Assembly: GCF_008369325.1 (NCBI RefSeq)
Contig: NZ_VOBI01000009.1
Coordinates: 1 to 64,000, forward strand
DNA from: Pseudomonas sp. ANT_H12B
GTDB taxonomy: Bacteria; Pseudomonadota; Gammaproteobacteria; Pseudomonadales; Pseudomonadaceae
DNA: 64,000 bases
Direction of reading: 5' to 3'
Shown: piece by piece, positions 10,487 to 19,261 of the stretch
Layout: the number at the start of each line of letters is the position of its first letter
Position numbering within the stretch: position 1 is the first letter of the stretch
Notes under the pieces: generated by a model
Seen by the model: only the letters and a program-made list of their open reading frames with translations
What the model was told of the DNA's origin: nothing
Database searches by the model: none
Position numbers and translations under genes: made by a program

Positions 10487-11497
10487 TCAGCGCTGGTGAC
10501 GGATGCGTGGGTTGGCAAAGCCGTAGAGGATGTCCACCACGAAATTGACCATGATCACCAGGCAGGCGATTAACAGGATGCCGTTCTGCACCACGGGATA
10601 ATCCCGTGCGCCAATGGCTTCGATCAGCCATTTGCCGATGCCCGGCCAGGAGAAGATGGTTTCCGTCAGGACCGCACCGGCCAGCAGAGTGCCGACTTGC
10701 AGGCCGACCACGGTCAGCACCGGAATCAGCGCGTTACGCAGGCCGTGAACGAATACCACGCGCGACGGCGACAGGCCTTTGGCGCGGGCAGTACGGATGT
10801 AGTCTTCACGCAGTACTTCGAGCATCGAAGAACGGGTCATCCGCGCGATCACCGCCAGCGGGATGGTGCCGAGCACGATGGCCGGCAGGATCAGGTGATG
10901 CAGGGCATCGAAGAACGCACCGACGTCATCGGCCAGCAGCGTGTCGATCAGCATGAAACCGGTGCGCGGCTCGATGTCATAGAGCAGGTCGATCCGCCCG
11001 GACACCGGGGTCCAGCCCAGAGACACCGAGAAGAACATGATCAGGATCAGGCCCCACCAGAAGATCGGCATCGAATATCCCGCCAGGGAGATGCCCATCA
11101 CCCCGTGGTCGAACAGGGACCCTCGCTTGAGTGCCGCGATCACCCCGGCCAGAAGGCCCAGAATGCCGGCGAACAACAGGGCGGCCATGGACAGTTCCAG
11201 GGTCGCCGGGAATAGAGAGCTGAACTCGGTCCAGACGCTTTCACGGGTACGCAGTGATTCACCGAGATCGCCGTGGGCCAACTTGCCGATGTAGTCCAGG
11301 TATTGGGCATACAGCGGTTTGTTAAGGCCAAGGCGTTCCATTGCCTGAGCATGCATTTCGGGGTCGACGCGACGTTCGCCCATCATCACTTCCACGGGGT
11401 CGCCTGGAATCATGCGAATCAACGCGAAAGTCAGCAAGGTGATGCCGAAGAACGTGGGAATCAATAACCCCAGTCGGCGGGCAATAAAACTAAACAT
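10487..11497 (-). CDS. dppB: dipeptide ABC transporter permease DppB
   Basis: This is a 336-residue permease. The first helix (RRLGLLIPTFFGITLLTFAL) and the following RMIPGDPVEVMMG are typical of DppB/OppB proteins. The EAA-like loop TARAKGLSPSRVVFVHGLRN lies near residue 240. It follows a binding-protein gene by 72 bases and precedes dppC by only seven, so it heads the membrane/ATPase part of the operon. Confidence 0.94.
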   Translation of the reverse strand: MFSFIARRLGLLIPTFFGITLLTFALIRMIPGDPVEVMMGERRVDPEMHAQAMERLGLNKPLYAQYLDYIGKLAHGDLGESLRTRESVWTEFSSLFPATLELSMAALLFAGILGLLAGVIAALKRGSLFDHGVMGISLAGYSMPIFWWGLILIMFFSVSLGWTPVSGRIDLLYDIEPRTGFMLIDTLLADDVGAFFDALHHLILPAIVLGTIPLAVIARMTRSSMLEVLREDYIRTARAKGLSPSRVVFVHGLRNALIPVLTVVGLQVGTLLAGAVLTETIFSWPGIGKWLIEAIGARDYPVVQNGILLIACLVIMVNFVVDILYGFANPRIRHQR

Positions 11498-11569
11498 CTT
11501 GTGGTGTACCTCATCAGCCGGTTAGGCGTGCCCGGCATTCCTGGTTCAGGAATGCCGGTAGTTTCTTAT

Positions 11570-13165
11570 CTACTTCACCTGGGTGGTGGCGAAGTTATTA
11601 GTGGTGAGCGGGCTAATGTGATAGCCCTCTACGTTGTTACGCATTGCGGTGAACATACGGGTGTGGGCCATGCTGATCCAGGGTTGGTCCTGGTTAAAGA
11701 CTTCCTGGGCTTGCTCATAGAGCGCTGCGCGTTCGGCGGGGTCAACTTTAGCCCGTGCTTCATCGATCAGCGTCTGGAACTTCTCATTGCACCAGCGCGC
11801 GTAGTTTTCGCCGTTTTTGGCCGCCTCGCAACTGAGCATAGGCGTCAGGAAGTTATCCGGGTCGCCGTTATCGCCAGCCCATCCGGCGGAAACCATGTCG
11901 TGCTCGCCGTTTTTCGCGCGTTTGAGCATTTCGCCCCATTCCATGACGCGAATGTCGACCTTGATCCCGACCTTGGCCAGGTCAGCCTGCATCATCTGCG
12001 CGCCGAGCATCGGGTTAGGGTTGGTCGGACCGCCGCCGTTACGGGTGAACAGGGTCAGCACGGTGCCGTCCGGCACGCCGGCTTCCTTGAGCAAGGCGCG
12101 GGCCTTGTCCAGATCGCGGGGTGGGTTTTTCAGGGTCTGGTTGTAACCCAGCAGGGTGTCCGGATACGGGTTGACCGCGACCGTCGCATTGCCTTTGCCG
12201 AACAGCGCGTTGACGTACGCGGCTTTGTCGAAGGCGATGTCGATGGCTTTACGTACGCGCACATCACTCATGTACTTGTGCGTGGTGTTCATGGCGATGT
12301 ACGAAACGGTCATCGCGTTCAGTTCATCGACCTTCAGCTTTTCGTCTTTCTTGATGCTCGGGATGTCATCCGGTTTCGGATACAGGGCGATCTGGCACTC
12401 GTTGGCCTTGAGCTTTTGCAGGCGCACGTTGTTGTCGGTGGCGATGGCCAGAATCAACGCTTCAGCCGGAGGCTTGCCACGGAAGTAATCCGGGTTGGCC
12501 TTGAAGCGGACCTGTGCGTCTTTGTTGTAACGCTGGAAAACGAACGGGCCGGTACCGACCGGTTTGTTGTTCAGGTCGCCAGTCTTGTTGGCTTTGAGCA
12601 ACTGGTCGGCGTACTCGGCGGAATAGATCGAGGAGAAGGCCATGGCGATGTCCGCCAGGAACGGCGCTTCACGACGGGTCAAGGTGAATTTGACGGTGTT
12701 GTCGTCAACTTTTTCGACGCCTTTGAGCAGTTCTTTGAAGCCCATGCTTTCAAAGTACGGGAAGCCCACGCTCGACAGTTTGTGCCACGGGTGATTCGGG
12801 TCCAGCTGACGCTGGAAGCTCCAGACCACGTCGTCGGCATTCATGTCGCGGGTCGGCTTGAAGTATTCGGTGGTGTGGAACTTGACGCCTTTGCGCAGGT
12901 GGAACGTGTAGGTCAGACCGTCTTCGCTGATGTCCCAGGAGTCGGCCAGTGCCGGAATCACCTCAGTGGTGCCGGGCTTGAAGTCCGCCAGGCGATTGAA
13001 GATGGTTTCGGCCACTGCATCGGCGGTGACTGCAGTCGTGTACTGGACCATGTCGAAGCCTTCCGGACTGGCTTCGGTGCAAACCACCAGGGGTTTGGCC
13101 GAGACGCCAACAGCGACACTCAGCAACGCGGCAGCGATGGCCGCACGTAGGGGAAGCATTTTCAT
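11570..13165 (-). CDS. dppA: dipeptide ABC transporter substrate-binding protein (copy next to dppB)
   Basis: This 531-residue SBP_bac_5 protein has a signal peptide (MKMLPLRAAIAAALLSVAVG, cleavage near VSA). It carries ADDVVWSFQRQLDPNHPWHK and the late GWAGDNGDPDNF motif shared by DppA proteins. The ATG at 13165 has AGAGGG seven bases upstream. Compared with the other two copies it diverges in its C-terminus (YHISPLTTNNFATTQVK), suggesting a different peptide preference. By position it corresponds to the P. aeruginosa copy downstream of opdP (PA4502). It lies 77 bases after the porin gene. Confidence 0.92.
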   Translation of the reverse strand: MKMLPLRAAIAAALLSVAVGVSAKPLVVCTEASPEGFDMVQYTTAVTADAVAETIFNRLADFKPGTTEVIPALADSWDISEDGLTYTFHLRKGVKFHTTEYFKPTRDMNADDVVWSFQRQLDPNHPWHKLSSVGFPYFESMGFKELLKGVEKVDDNTVKFTLTRREAPFLADIAMAFSSIYSAEYADQLLKANKTGDLNNKPVGTGPFVFQRYNKDAQVRFKANPDYFRGKPPAEALILAIATDNNVRLQKLKANECQIALYPKPDDIPSIKKDEKLKVDELNAMTVSYIAMNTTHKYMSDVRVRKAIDIAFDKAAYVNALFGKGNATVAVNPYPDTLLGYNQTLKNPPRDLDKARALLKEAGVPDGTVLTLFTRNGGGPTNPNPMLGAQMMQADLAKVGIKVDIRVMEWGEMLKRAKNGEHDMVSAGWAGDNGDPDNFLTPMLSCEAAKNGENYARWCNEKFQTLIDEARAKVDPAERAALYEQAQEVFNQDQPWISMAHTRMFTAMRNNVEGYHISPLTTNNFATTQVK

Positions 13166-13242
13166 CAAGAACCCTCTGCAATCGGTTGAGCTGAAAAAAC
13201 CGAACGGCCGACTCGTCATGAGTCAGCCGTCGGCTGGCGTTT

Positions 13243-14619
13243 TTACAAAATCTTGAACGGGATGGTGGTCACGAGACGGAACTCGTTGATGCTGCCGTCA
13301 GCCTGGTTTTCGCTGGCACGGTGGGTGGTGTAGGTCGCGCGAATGGTGGTCGCTTTGAGCGGGCCACTCTGCACGGCGTACGCAGTACCGATGCCGTATT
13401 CGTAATGGTGTTCGCCGTCCATGCTGCGCACGTCGTAGGCGCTGCCGGTGTAGTGAGTACCGTCGATACCCCAGCCGCGAGCCTGGTAGATGTTGAACTT
13501 CAGGCCTGGCACGCCGTATTCAGCCATGTTCAGACCATAAGCGATCTGGAACGATTTTTCGTTCGGGCCGTTGAAGTCGGACAGCAGGGAGTTGGCCAGG
13601 TAGATGCCGTTGGTTTCATGCAGGTAGTCGAAGTACTCGTTACCGTTCACTTCCTGGTACGAGAAGGTCAGGCTGTGCGCCTGGTGAGTCAGGCCGAACG
13701 ACAGCGAGTAGGTATCGTTGTCGATTTCGCCCATCAACTTTTTGCCTTCGTCGACGGTTTTGTAGTAGTTCAGGCCGGTGGTCAGGCTCAGGACCGAGCT
13801 GTCGCCCAGCTCGTGAGCAGCGCCGAAGTAGTACTGGTTCCAGAAGTCTTCGACGTTGGTGGCGTACAGGCTGGTTTTCAGGCTTTTCAGCGGCTGATAG
13901 TTCAGGCCTGCGGTGTTCACGTGGTCGGTTTCGACACCGGTGGCGCTGTATTCAGTGCGGAATTTCGACAGGCTCTGCTCGGTACGTGGCGACACGCGAT
14001 CGAAGGTGCCGAGGTCGAACGACAGGTTGTCGAATTCTTCACTGTGAATGGCCACGCCTTCAAAACTCGAAGGCAGCGGACGGTTGCCGATAACGTCGAC
14101 GATCGGGCTGCTGAAGTTCATGCGGCCGGCGGTCAGGGTGGTGTTGGAGATACGCGCCTTGACGTTGGCCAGGCCCAGTTTGCTCCACTGATCCACGGCG
14201 TCGCCGTTGGTGTGAGCCAGGGTACGGTTGGAGCCGCCCTTGATGTCTTCACGGCTGCGATCCAGCGCCAGGGCGTTGTAGGCCGCAACTTCGGTAGCGA
14301 AACCCACGGTGCCTTGGGTGAAGCCCGAGCTGTAGTTGAGGATGGTGCCCTGAACCCAGTTGATACGACGCGAGCCGTTCAGTGTTTCGCCGTGGCGTTC
14401 GTATTTGAAAGTACCGCCACGCTGCTTGTCTTCGTTGGCATACCAGTTACGGGTGGTACCCGACAGGCTCTGGCCATCGATGAAGCCTGTGGCTTGCGAC
14501 TGGGCACTGGTGCTTGCCAGTTGGGTCGGAACGAAGTCTTGGCTAACGCTCTCGGCATGGGCCCCCGCGGTGATGCTGCTAATGGCCAGGGCCAGTAAAG
14601 CGGTGCTGCTCAGTTTCAT
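13243..14619 (-). CDS. opdP: OprD-family outer-membrane porin (dipeptide porin, OpdP-like)
   Basis: This is a 458-residue OprD-type porin with a signal peptide (MKLSSTALLALAISSITAGA, cleaved around HAE) and a C-terminal aromatic-rich strand ending VTTIPFKIL. Typical OprD features include GFIDGQSLSGTTRNWY near the mature N-terminus, the RINWVQGTILNYSSGFTQGT segment and ARISNTTLTAGRMNFSSPIV. Its place among dppA genes matches opdP (PA4501), which takes up glycine-glutamate-type dipeptides in P. aeruginosa. It should let dipeptides cross the outer membrane for the Dpp system. The specific substrate is inferred. Confidence 0.9.
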   Translation of the reverse strand: MKLSSTALLALAISSITAGAHAESVSQDFVPTQLASTSAQSQATGFIDGQSLSGTTRNWYANEDKQRGGTFKYERHGETLNGSRRINWVQGTILNYSSGFTQGTVGFATEVAAYNALALDRSREDIKGGSNRTLAHTNGDAVDQWSKLGLANVKARISNTTLTAGRMNFSSPIVDVIGNRPLPSSFEGVAIHSEEFDNLSFDLGTFDRVSPRTEQSLSKFRTEYSATGVETDHVNTAGLNYQPLKSLKTSLYATNVEDFWNQYYFGAAHELGDSSVLSLTTGLNYYKTVDEGKKLMGEIDNDTYSLSFGLTHQAHSLTFSYQEVNGNEYFDYLHETNGIYLANSLLSDFNGPNEKSFQIAYGLNMAEYGVPGLKFNIYQARGWGIDGTHYTGSAYDVRSMDGEHHYEYGIGTAYAVQSGPLKATTIRATYTTHRASENQADGSINEFRLVTTIPFKIL

Positions 14620-14792
14620 GGGTGAAGCTCCTTTCTTTCTTTTTTTTAATGCCGGTCTTTTTTGGTGATCCGGCTATTGGTTTAGAACTCATTCAAGGCA
14701 TCGCAAACGTTTGCTGTAGACCCGATTGACGAATTACGGCAATACGCGTGCGTGAGGGCGCAATGCGCCCCCAGCGGTTCCTGGCTAATCGG

Positions 14793-16394
14793 TTATTTTT
14801 CTATGCTGACACCCGAGAACACGTTACGACCGAAAGGACTCACCTTGAATCCTTCGATTTTGGCGCTCAACGGCTGGTTAACCGTCGAGTGGGCGACTGG
14901 CGTAATCGGCACCTGCTGTTTGAGGTACTGCTGCGCCTGTTTGTAGAGCACGGTGCGCTGGTCGCGGTCAGTGACGACCTTGGCCTGCTTGATCAGCTTG
15001 TCGTAAGCCGGATCGCACCACATCGAGTAGTTGTTGCCACCAATGGCGTCGCAGCTGTAAAGCGTGCCAAGCCAGTTGTCCGGGTCCCCGTTGTCACCGG
15101 TCCAGCCAATCAGGCTGACGTCGTGTTCGCCATTCTTGGTGCGCTTGATGTACTCGCCCCATTCGTAGCTGACGATCTTGACCTTGAGGCCGATTTTCGC
15201 CCAGTCAGCCTGGAGCATTTCGGCCATCAACTTGGCGTTCGGGTTGTATGGGCGCTGAACCGGCATGGCCCAGAGGGTAATTTCTGTGCCTTCCTTCACG
15301 CCGGCAGCCTTGAGCAGTTCCTTGGCTTTTTCCGGGTTGTAGGCGGCGTCTTTAATGGTCTCGTCGTAGGACCATTGGGTCGGCGGCATGGCGTTGACCG
15401 CCAGTTGACCGGCGCCTTGGTAAACGGCGTTGAGAATGCCTTGCTTGTTCACCGCCATGTCCAGCGCCTGACGCACTTCGAGCTGGTCGAAAGGCTTGTG
15501 CCGCACGTTATAGGCGATGTAACCGAGGTTGAAACCAGGCTTCTCGATGAGCTTGAGCGTCGAGTCGTTCTTCAGCGCGGTCACGTCGGCAGGGCGCGGG
15601 TGCAGGGTGATCTGGCACTCGTTGGCCTTGAGCTTCTGCACCCGCACCGAAGCGTCGGTGTTGATGGCGAAAATCAGGTTCTCGAGCTTGACCCGGCTCG
15701 GGTCCCAATACTGCTTGTTGCCGGTGTAACGGATGTTGGAATCTTTCTGGTAGCTCTTGAACACGAACGGCCCGGTGCCGATCGGTTTCTGGTTGATGTC
15801 GCTCGGCTTGCCTTCGGCCAACAGCTTGTCGGCGTATTCGGCCGAAAGAATGGCGGCGAAGCTCATGGCGATGTTCTGGATGAACGCGGCGTCCACGCTG
15901 TTGAGCGTCATGACCACGGTCAGCGGCCCGGTTTTCTCGACCTTGGCGATGTTTTTGTTCAGGCTCATCCCGTTGAAATACGGGAACTCGGTCGGATAAG
16001 CCTTACGGAAGGGTTGTTGCGGGTCGAGCATGCGATTGAACGTGAACAGCACGTCATCGGCGTTGAAGTCACGGGTCGGCGTGAAGTATTTGGTGGTGTG
16101 AAATTTCACCCCTTCGCGCAGGTGAAAGGTGTACTTGAGGCCGTCCTCGGAAATATCCCAACTAGTGGCCAGGCCTGGTACGACGTTGGTCGCGCCTTTT
16201 TCAAACTCTGCCAGTCGGTTATACAACGGCTCGGCGGCGTCGTTATCGGTCGCAGTGGTGTACTGCGCCGTATCGAAACCGGCGGGACTGCCTTCGGAGC
16301 AAAACACCAGGCTGTTGTTGGCAGCCTGGCTGATGGAAGTGGCGGCCAACAGGCCGGTGCCCAGTAATGCGGATAAAACCAAGGAATGGCGCAT
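14793..16394 (-). CDS. dppA: dipeptide ABC transporter substrate-binding protein (middle copy)
   Basis: This 533-residue periplasmic SBP_bac_5 protein starts at ATG 16394 with GGGAG six bases upstream and a signal peptide ending ISQA. Key motifs are SLVFCSEGSPAGFDTAQYTT and GWTGDNGDPDNWLGTLYSCD. The closing SPFGRNVFSGVSIEK is close to that of the upstream copy at 16700-18325, so the two arose by tandem duplication. It sits upstream of the porin; the three copies probably broaden the dipeptide range of one DppBCDF transporter. Confidence 0.92.
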   Translation of the reverse strand: MRHSLVLSALLGTGLLAATSISQAANNSLVFCSEGSPAGFDTAQYTTATDNDAAEPLYNRLAEFEKGATNVVPGLATSWDISEDGLKYTFHLREGVKFHTTKYFTPTRDFNADDVLFTFNRMLDPQQPFRKAYPTEFPYFNGMSLNKNIAKVEKTGPLTVVMTLNSVDAAFIQNIAMSFAAILSAEYADKLLAEGKPSDINQKPIGTGPFVFKSYQKDSNIRYTGNKQYWDPSRVKLENLIFAINTDASVRVQKLKANECQITLHPRPADVTALKNDSTLKLIEKPGFNLGYIAYNVRHKPFDQLEVRQALDMAVNKQGILNAVYQGAGQLAVNAMPPTQWSYDETIKDAAYNPEKAKELLKAAGVKEGTEITLWAMPVQRPYNPNAKLMAEMLQADWAKIGLKVKIVSYEWGEYIKRTKNGEHDVSLIGWTGDNGDPDNWLGTLYSCDAIGGNNYSMWCDPAYDKLIKQAKVVTDRDQRTVLYKQAQQYLKQQVPITPVAHSTVNQPLSAKIEGFKVSPFGRNVFSGVSIEK

Positions 16395-16660
16395 GACGCT
16401 CCCTCTTGTTTAGTGTTTTACCAATGAGCCGTCATCCCGTCCGGGGACGTTGCGGCCTCACTGATCTCAAGCCATGACGTGCAGCAAATAAACCGATGGC
16501 CCACGCGTGAACTGGTCAGATCCCGACGGTAAGAACCGTGGGTCCGGCAGTAAATGCGTAAAGTCCGAAAGACTCGTGGGAAAAGGCAATACGTCCGAAA
16601 CCGCTGCTGTAGTACGCAGCGGATTTGGATGTCAGCGAATTCCTGCTTTCTCGGTTGATA

Positions 16661-16693
16661 AAGCAACGACGCCGTCAGAAACGTCGCCGTTGC
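16661..16693 (-). terminator. weak hairpin between two dppA copies
   Basis: On the minus strand GCAACGGCGACG and CGGCGTCGTTGC form an imperfect 12-bp stem, followed by only a short T-rich stretch. It begins a few bases after the stop of the first dppA copy. It may dampen read-through into the downstream dpp genes, so that the first binding protein is made in excess. The rest of the 305-base gap (16395-16699) shows no gene. Confidence 0.4.
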
Positions 16694-16699
16694 AAAACC

Positions 16700-18325
16700 T
16701 TATTTGCTGACGCTGACGCCGTAGAAGGAGTTCAAGCCGAATGGGCTGATCTTGAAGTCCTGCACGTTGTCGCGCATGGGTTGGAACACCGTCGAGTGAG
16801 CGATGGGTGTCATTGGAACGGCGTCTTTGAGGACGTGTTGCGCCTGCTTGTACAGTTCGGTGCGCTTGCCCTGGTCGGTCGTGCGCTTGGCTTCTTTCAC
16901 GATGCCGTCAAACTTCTTGTCGCACCACTTGGAGAAGTTGTTGCCGCTGAGCGAGTCGCAGCCGAACAACACGTTCAGCCAGTTGTCCGGATCACCATTG
17001 TCGCCGCTCCAGCCAATCAGCATCGCCTGGTTCTCGCCGCCCTTGGAGCGCTTGATGTACTCGCCCCATTCGTAGCTGACGATGTTGACCTTGAGGCCGA
17101 TCTTCGCCCAGTCGGATTGCAGCATTTCAGCCATCAATTTCGCGTTCGGGTTGTACGGACGCTGAACCGGCATGGCCCACAGAGTGATCTGGGTACCTTC
17201 CTTGACGCCCGCTTCCTTGAGCAGCTCCTTGGCTTTCTCAGGGTCGTACTTGGCATCCTTGATGGTGGTGTCGTAGGACCACTGGGTTGGCGGCATGGCG
17301 TTGACCGCCAGTTGACCTGCACCCTGGTAAACCGAGTCGATGATCTGCTGCTTGTTCACCGCCATGTCCAGCGCCTGACGAACCTTCAGCTCGGCCAGCG
17401 GGTTGGCGTCGGTGCGGCCCTTGAGCACGGGCATCACGTTGTAGGCGATGTAACCGAGGTTGAAACCAGCCTGGTTAGGCACTTTCAGGGTCTTGTCTTC
17501 CTGAAGAGCCTTCAGGTCGGCCGGACGTGGGAACAGAGTGATCTGGCACTCGTTCTTCTTCAGCTTCTGGATACGTACCGATGGGTCGGTGGTGATGGCG
17601 AAGATCAGGTTGTCGATCTTCACGTCGTCAGGCTTCCAGTAGTCCTTGTTCCCGGTGTAGCGGATGTTGGAGTCTTTCTGGTAGCTCTTGAACACGAACG
17701 GACCCGTGCCGACCGGCTTCTGGTTGATGTCGGCAGCCTTGCCTTCTTTGAGCAGCTGGGCGGCGTACTCGGCAGACTGGACGGAAGCGAAACTCATGGC
17801 CATGTTCTGGATGAACGCAGCGTCAACTTCTTTGAGGGTGAACTTGACGGTGTGCTCGTCGACTTTATCGATCTTGGTGATGTTGGTGTCCATCCCCATG
17901 TCGGTGAAGTACGGGAATTCGGTCGGGTACGCTTTGCGGAACGGGTCGTTCTTGTCAATCATGCGATTGAAGGTGAACAGCACGTCGTCGGCGTTGAACT
18001 CACGAGTCGGCTTGAAGTACGGGGTGGTGTGGAACTTGACGCCTTCACGCAGGTGGAAGGTGTAAGTCAGGCCATCATCGGAGATGTCCCATTTGGTCGC
18101 CAGACCTGGAATGACAGCGGTACCGCCACGTTCGAACTGGGTCAAACGGTTGAACATGGTTTCTGCAGAGGCGTCGAAGTCGGTTCCGGTGGTGTACTGA
18201 CCAGGATCAAAACCGGCCGGGCTCCCTTCGGAGCAAAACACCAGGTTAGTCGCCGCTTGGGCGAAAGGTGCGGCAGCTAATAAGCTGGCGCCGACTAAAA
18301 ACGGAATGACCGCGTGTTTAAGCAT
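16700..18325 (-). CDS. dppA: dipeptide ABC transporter substrate-binding protein (first copy)
   Basis: This 541-residue SBP_bac_5 protein is encoded by the promoter-proximal gene of the dpp locus. The ATG at 18325 (MLKHAVIPFLVGASLLAAAP, cleavage near FAQA) is preferred over the frame opening at 18454, whose first 43 residues are not signal-like. Motifs include NLVFCSEGSPAGFDPGQYTT, ADDVLFTFNRMIDKNDPFRK and GWSGDNGDPDNWLNVLFGCD. About 260 bases upstream lies the stump of a fourth copy. No regulator gene (such as psdR, which controls dpp in P. aeruginosa) is present here. Confidence 0.93.
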   Translation of the reverse strand: MLKHAVIPFLVGASLLAAAPFAQAATNLVFCSEGSPAGFDPGQYTTGTDFDASAETMFNRLTQFERGGTAVIPGLATKWDISDDGLTYTFHLREGVKFHTTPYFKPTREFNADDVLFTFNRMIDKNDPFRKAYPTEFPYFTDMGMDTNITKIDKVDEHTVKFTLKEVDAAFIQNMAMSFASVQSAEYAAQLLKEGKAADINQKPVGTGPFVFKSYQKDSNIRYTGNKDYWKPDDVKIDNLIFAITTDPSVRIQKLKKNECQITLFPRPADLKALQEDKTLKVPNQAGFNLGYIAYNVMPVLKGRTDANPLAELKVRQALDMAVNKQQIIDSVYQGAGQLAVNAMPPTQWSYDTTIKDAKYDPEKAKELLKEAGVKEGTQITLWAMPVQRPYNPNAKLMAEMLQSDWAKIGLKVNIVSYEWGEYIKRSKGGENQAMLIGWSGDNGDPDNWLNVLFGCDSLSGNNFSKWCDKKFDGIVKEAKRTTDQGKRTELYKQAQHVLKDAVPMTPIAHSTVFQPMRDNVQDFKISPFGLNSFYGVSVSK

Positions 18326-18584
18326 GGTGGCCTCATGATTTGTTGTCATTTTTGGAATTAGAGGACGACCTCGTGAGTCGTGCCTGCGGATACTTATGCA
18401 GGGGCCATACCCAATGCAAGATCCAGAGCGGCTACGGGCCTTAAACAGTGGCACGAACGTACCTTAATGTCGCATATGTATAAATACCTGCGCATTTGAC
18501 CGTTTGCGCACGGTTTTTTCGGTGCAAATCGAGCACCAGCAAGGGGCGGCCGGGGCACTGGACGCACCCGGTTGTAGCACGGTG

Positions 18585-18716
18585 TTACTTATTTATACCC
18601 ACCCCAAAGAAGGGTGTGAGGCCGAACGGGCTGAGCTTGAAGTCGGTGACCTCTTTGCGCAAAGGCTGGAACACCGTCGAATTCGCAATCGGTGTGATAG
18701 GTACTTGTTGTTTAAG
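18585..18716 (-). pseudogene. C-terminal remnant of a fourth dppA-type binding protein
   Basis: The last 43 codons plus stop of a DppA-like gene survive: it reads LKQQVPITPIANSTVF, then FKLSPFGLTPFFGVGINK. This lines up with the C-termini of the two neighbouring copies (LKQQVPITPVAHSTVN...SPFGRNVFSGVSIEK and LKDAVPMTPIAHSTVF...SPFGLNSFYGVSVSK). Everything upstream of codon L is replaced by unrelated repeat-like DNA starting with a palindrome at about 18723. The copy therefore lost some 490 residues. It has no start codon of its own and should be silent. Confidence 0.85.
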
Positions 18717-19017
18717 GATTTGGAAGAGCCCCAAGTAACCAAGGGCTCTTGCCCCTGACGTTCGGTGCCTCGCTGTGGCTCGGCATGCCCTCGCTCCGGT
18801 CCTGCTCCGTGGGCCCGCCGGCATCCATGCCGGGTTGCTCACTGCGCAGAACCTCCACTCGGCGTGAGGGGGCGGGTGGATCAAGAGCTGCAGGCGAACT
18901 AACGCTCGGCCTGATGAGTGGTTTAGAGCGGGCGGATGTACACCGGAACACTGTGGGAGCTGGCTTGCCTGTGATGGCGGCCTGACAGCCGACCAGTCTC
19001 CTGCGTCTGATGTTGAT
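18717..19017. repeat. probable intergenic repeat element abutting the dppA stump
   Basis: This segment contains no convincing gene. It opens with the inverted repeat AAGAGCCC...GGGCTCTT (18723-18749). It contains stretches such as CGGTCCTGCTCCGTGGGCCC and CGCAGAACCTCCACTCGGC that I recall as recurrent intergenic sequence in fluorescent pseudomonads; that memory is unverified. Small open frames in both strands have no gene-like features. It marks the breakpoint of the truncated dppA. Confidence 0.45.
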
Positions 19018-19018
19018 C

Positions 19019-19075
19019 GTTCCCACGCTCCGCGTGGGAATGCAGCCAGGGACGCTCCGCGTTCCGCTTTGACTG
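19019..19075. repeat. CGTTCCCACGC-type repeat
   Basis: The inverted repeat TTCCCACGC-TCC-GCGTGGGAA lies at 19020-19040, with an additional GACGCTCCGCGTTCCGC unit after it. It belongs to the same family as the repeat at 197-217. Confidence 0.65.
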
Positions 19076-19210
19076 TGAGCAAGGATCGACTGTGTACATG
19101 GACGTTGTGTACGGCACAGATCAAATGCGGTCGCGAGCTCGCTAGCGAAGGCGGCGGATCAATCACCAAAAAATCATCAGGCATACCCACCCCGGCTGGC
19201 GCCAGGCAAT

Positions 19211-19246
19211 AAAAAACGGCGATCACTTCGGTGATCGCCGTTTTTT
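19211..19246. terminator. perfect bidirectional terminator after the SIMPL gene
   Basis: A perfect 16-bp stem (AAAAAACGGCGATCAC / GTGATCGCCGTTTTTT) is closed by a TTCG tetraloop. With A-runs and T-runs on both sides it can work in either direction. It lies 15 bases past the stop of the minus-strand SIMPL-domain gene and isolates that gene from the dpp locus. Confidence 0.93.
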
Positions 19247-19261
19247 GTACGGGTTATCGAA

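Noticed and set aside
11501..13150. 549-codon plus-strand frame opposite the dppB-proximal dppA
   Set aside because: Mirror-frame artefact; similar frames appear opposite the other two dppA copies (14748-16367, 16625-18280), which shows they follow the sense sequence.
18499..18519. ACCG...CGGTTTTTT terminator-like site upstream of the first dppA
   Set aside because: Stem of only four or five pairs and on the strand with no upstream gene.
18585..19226. 213-codon minus-strand frame that ends in DppA-like sequence
   Set aside because: Only the last 43 codons are homologous; the rest is repeat DNA read through, so it is not a fusion gene.
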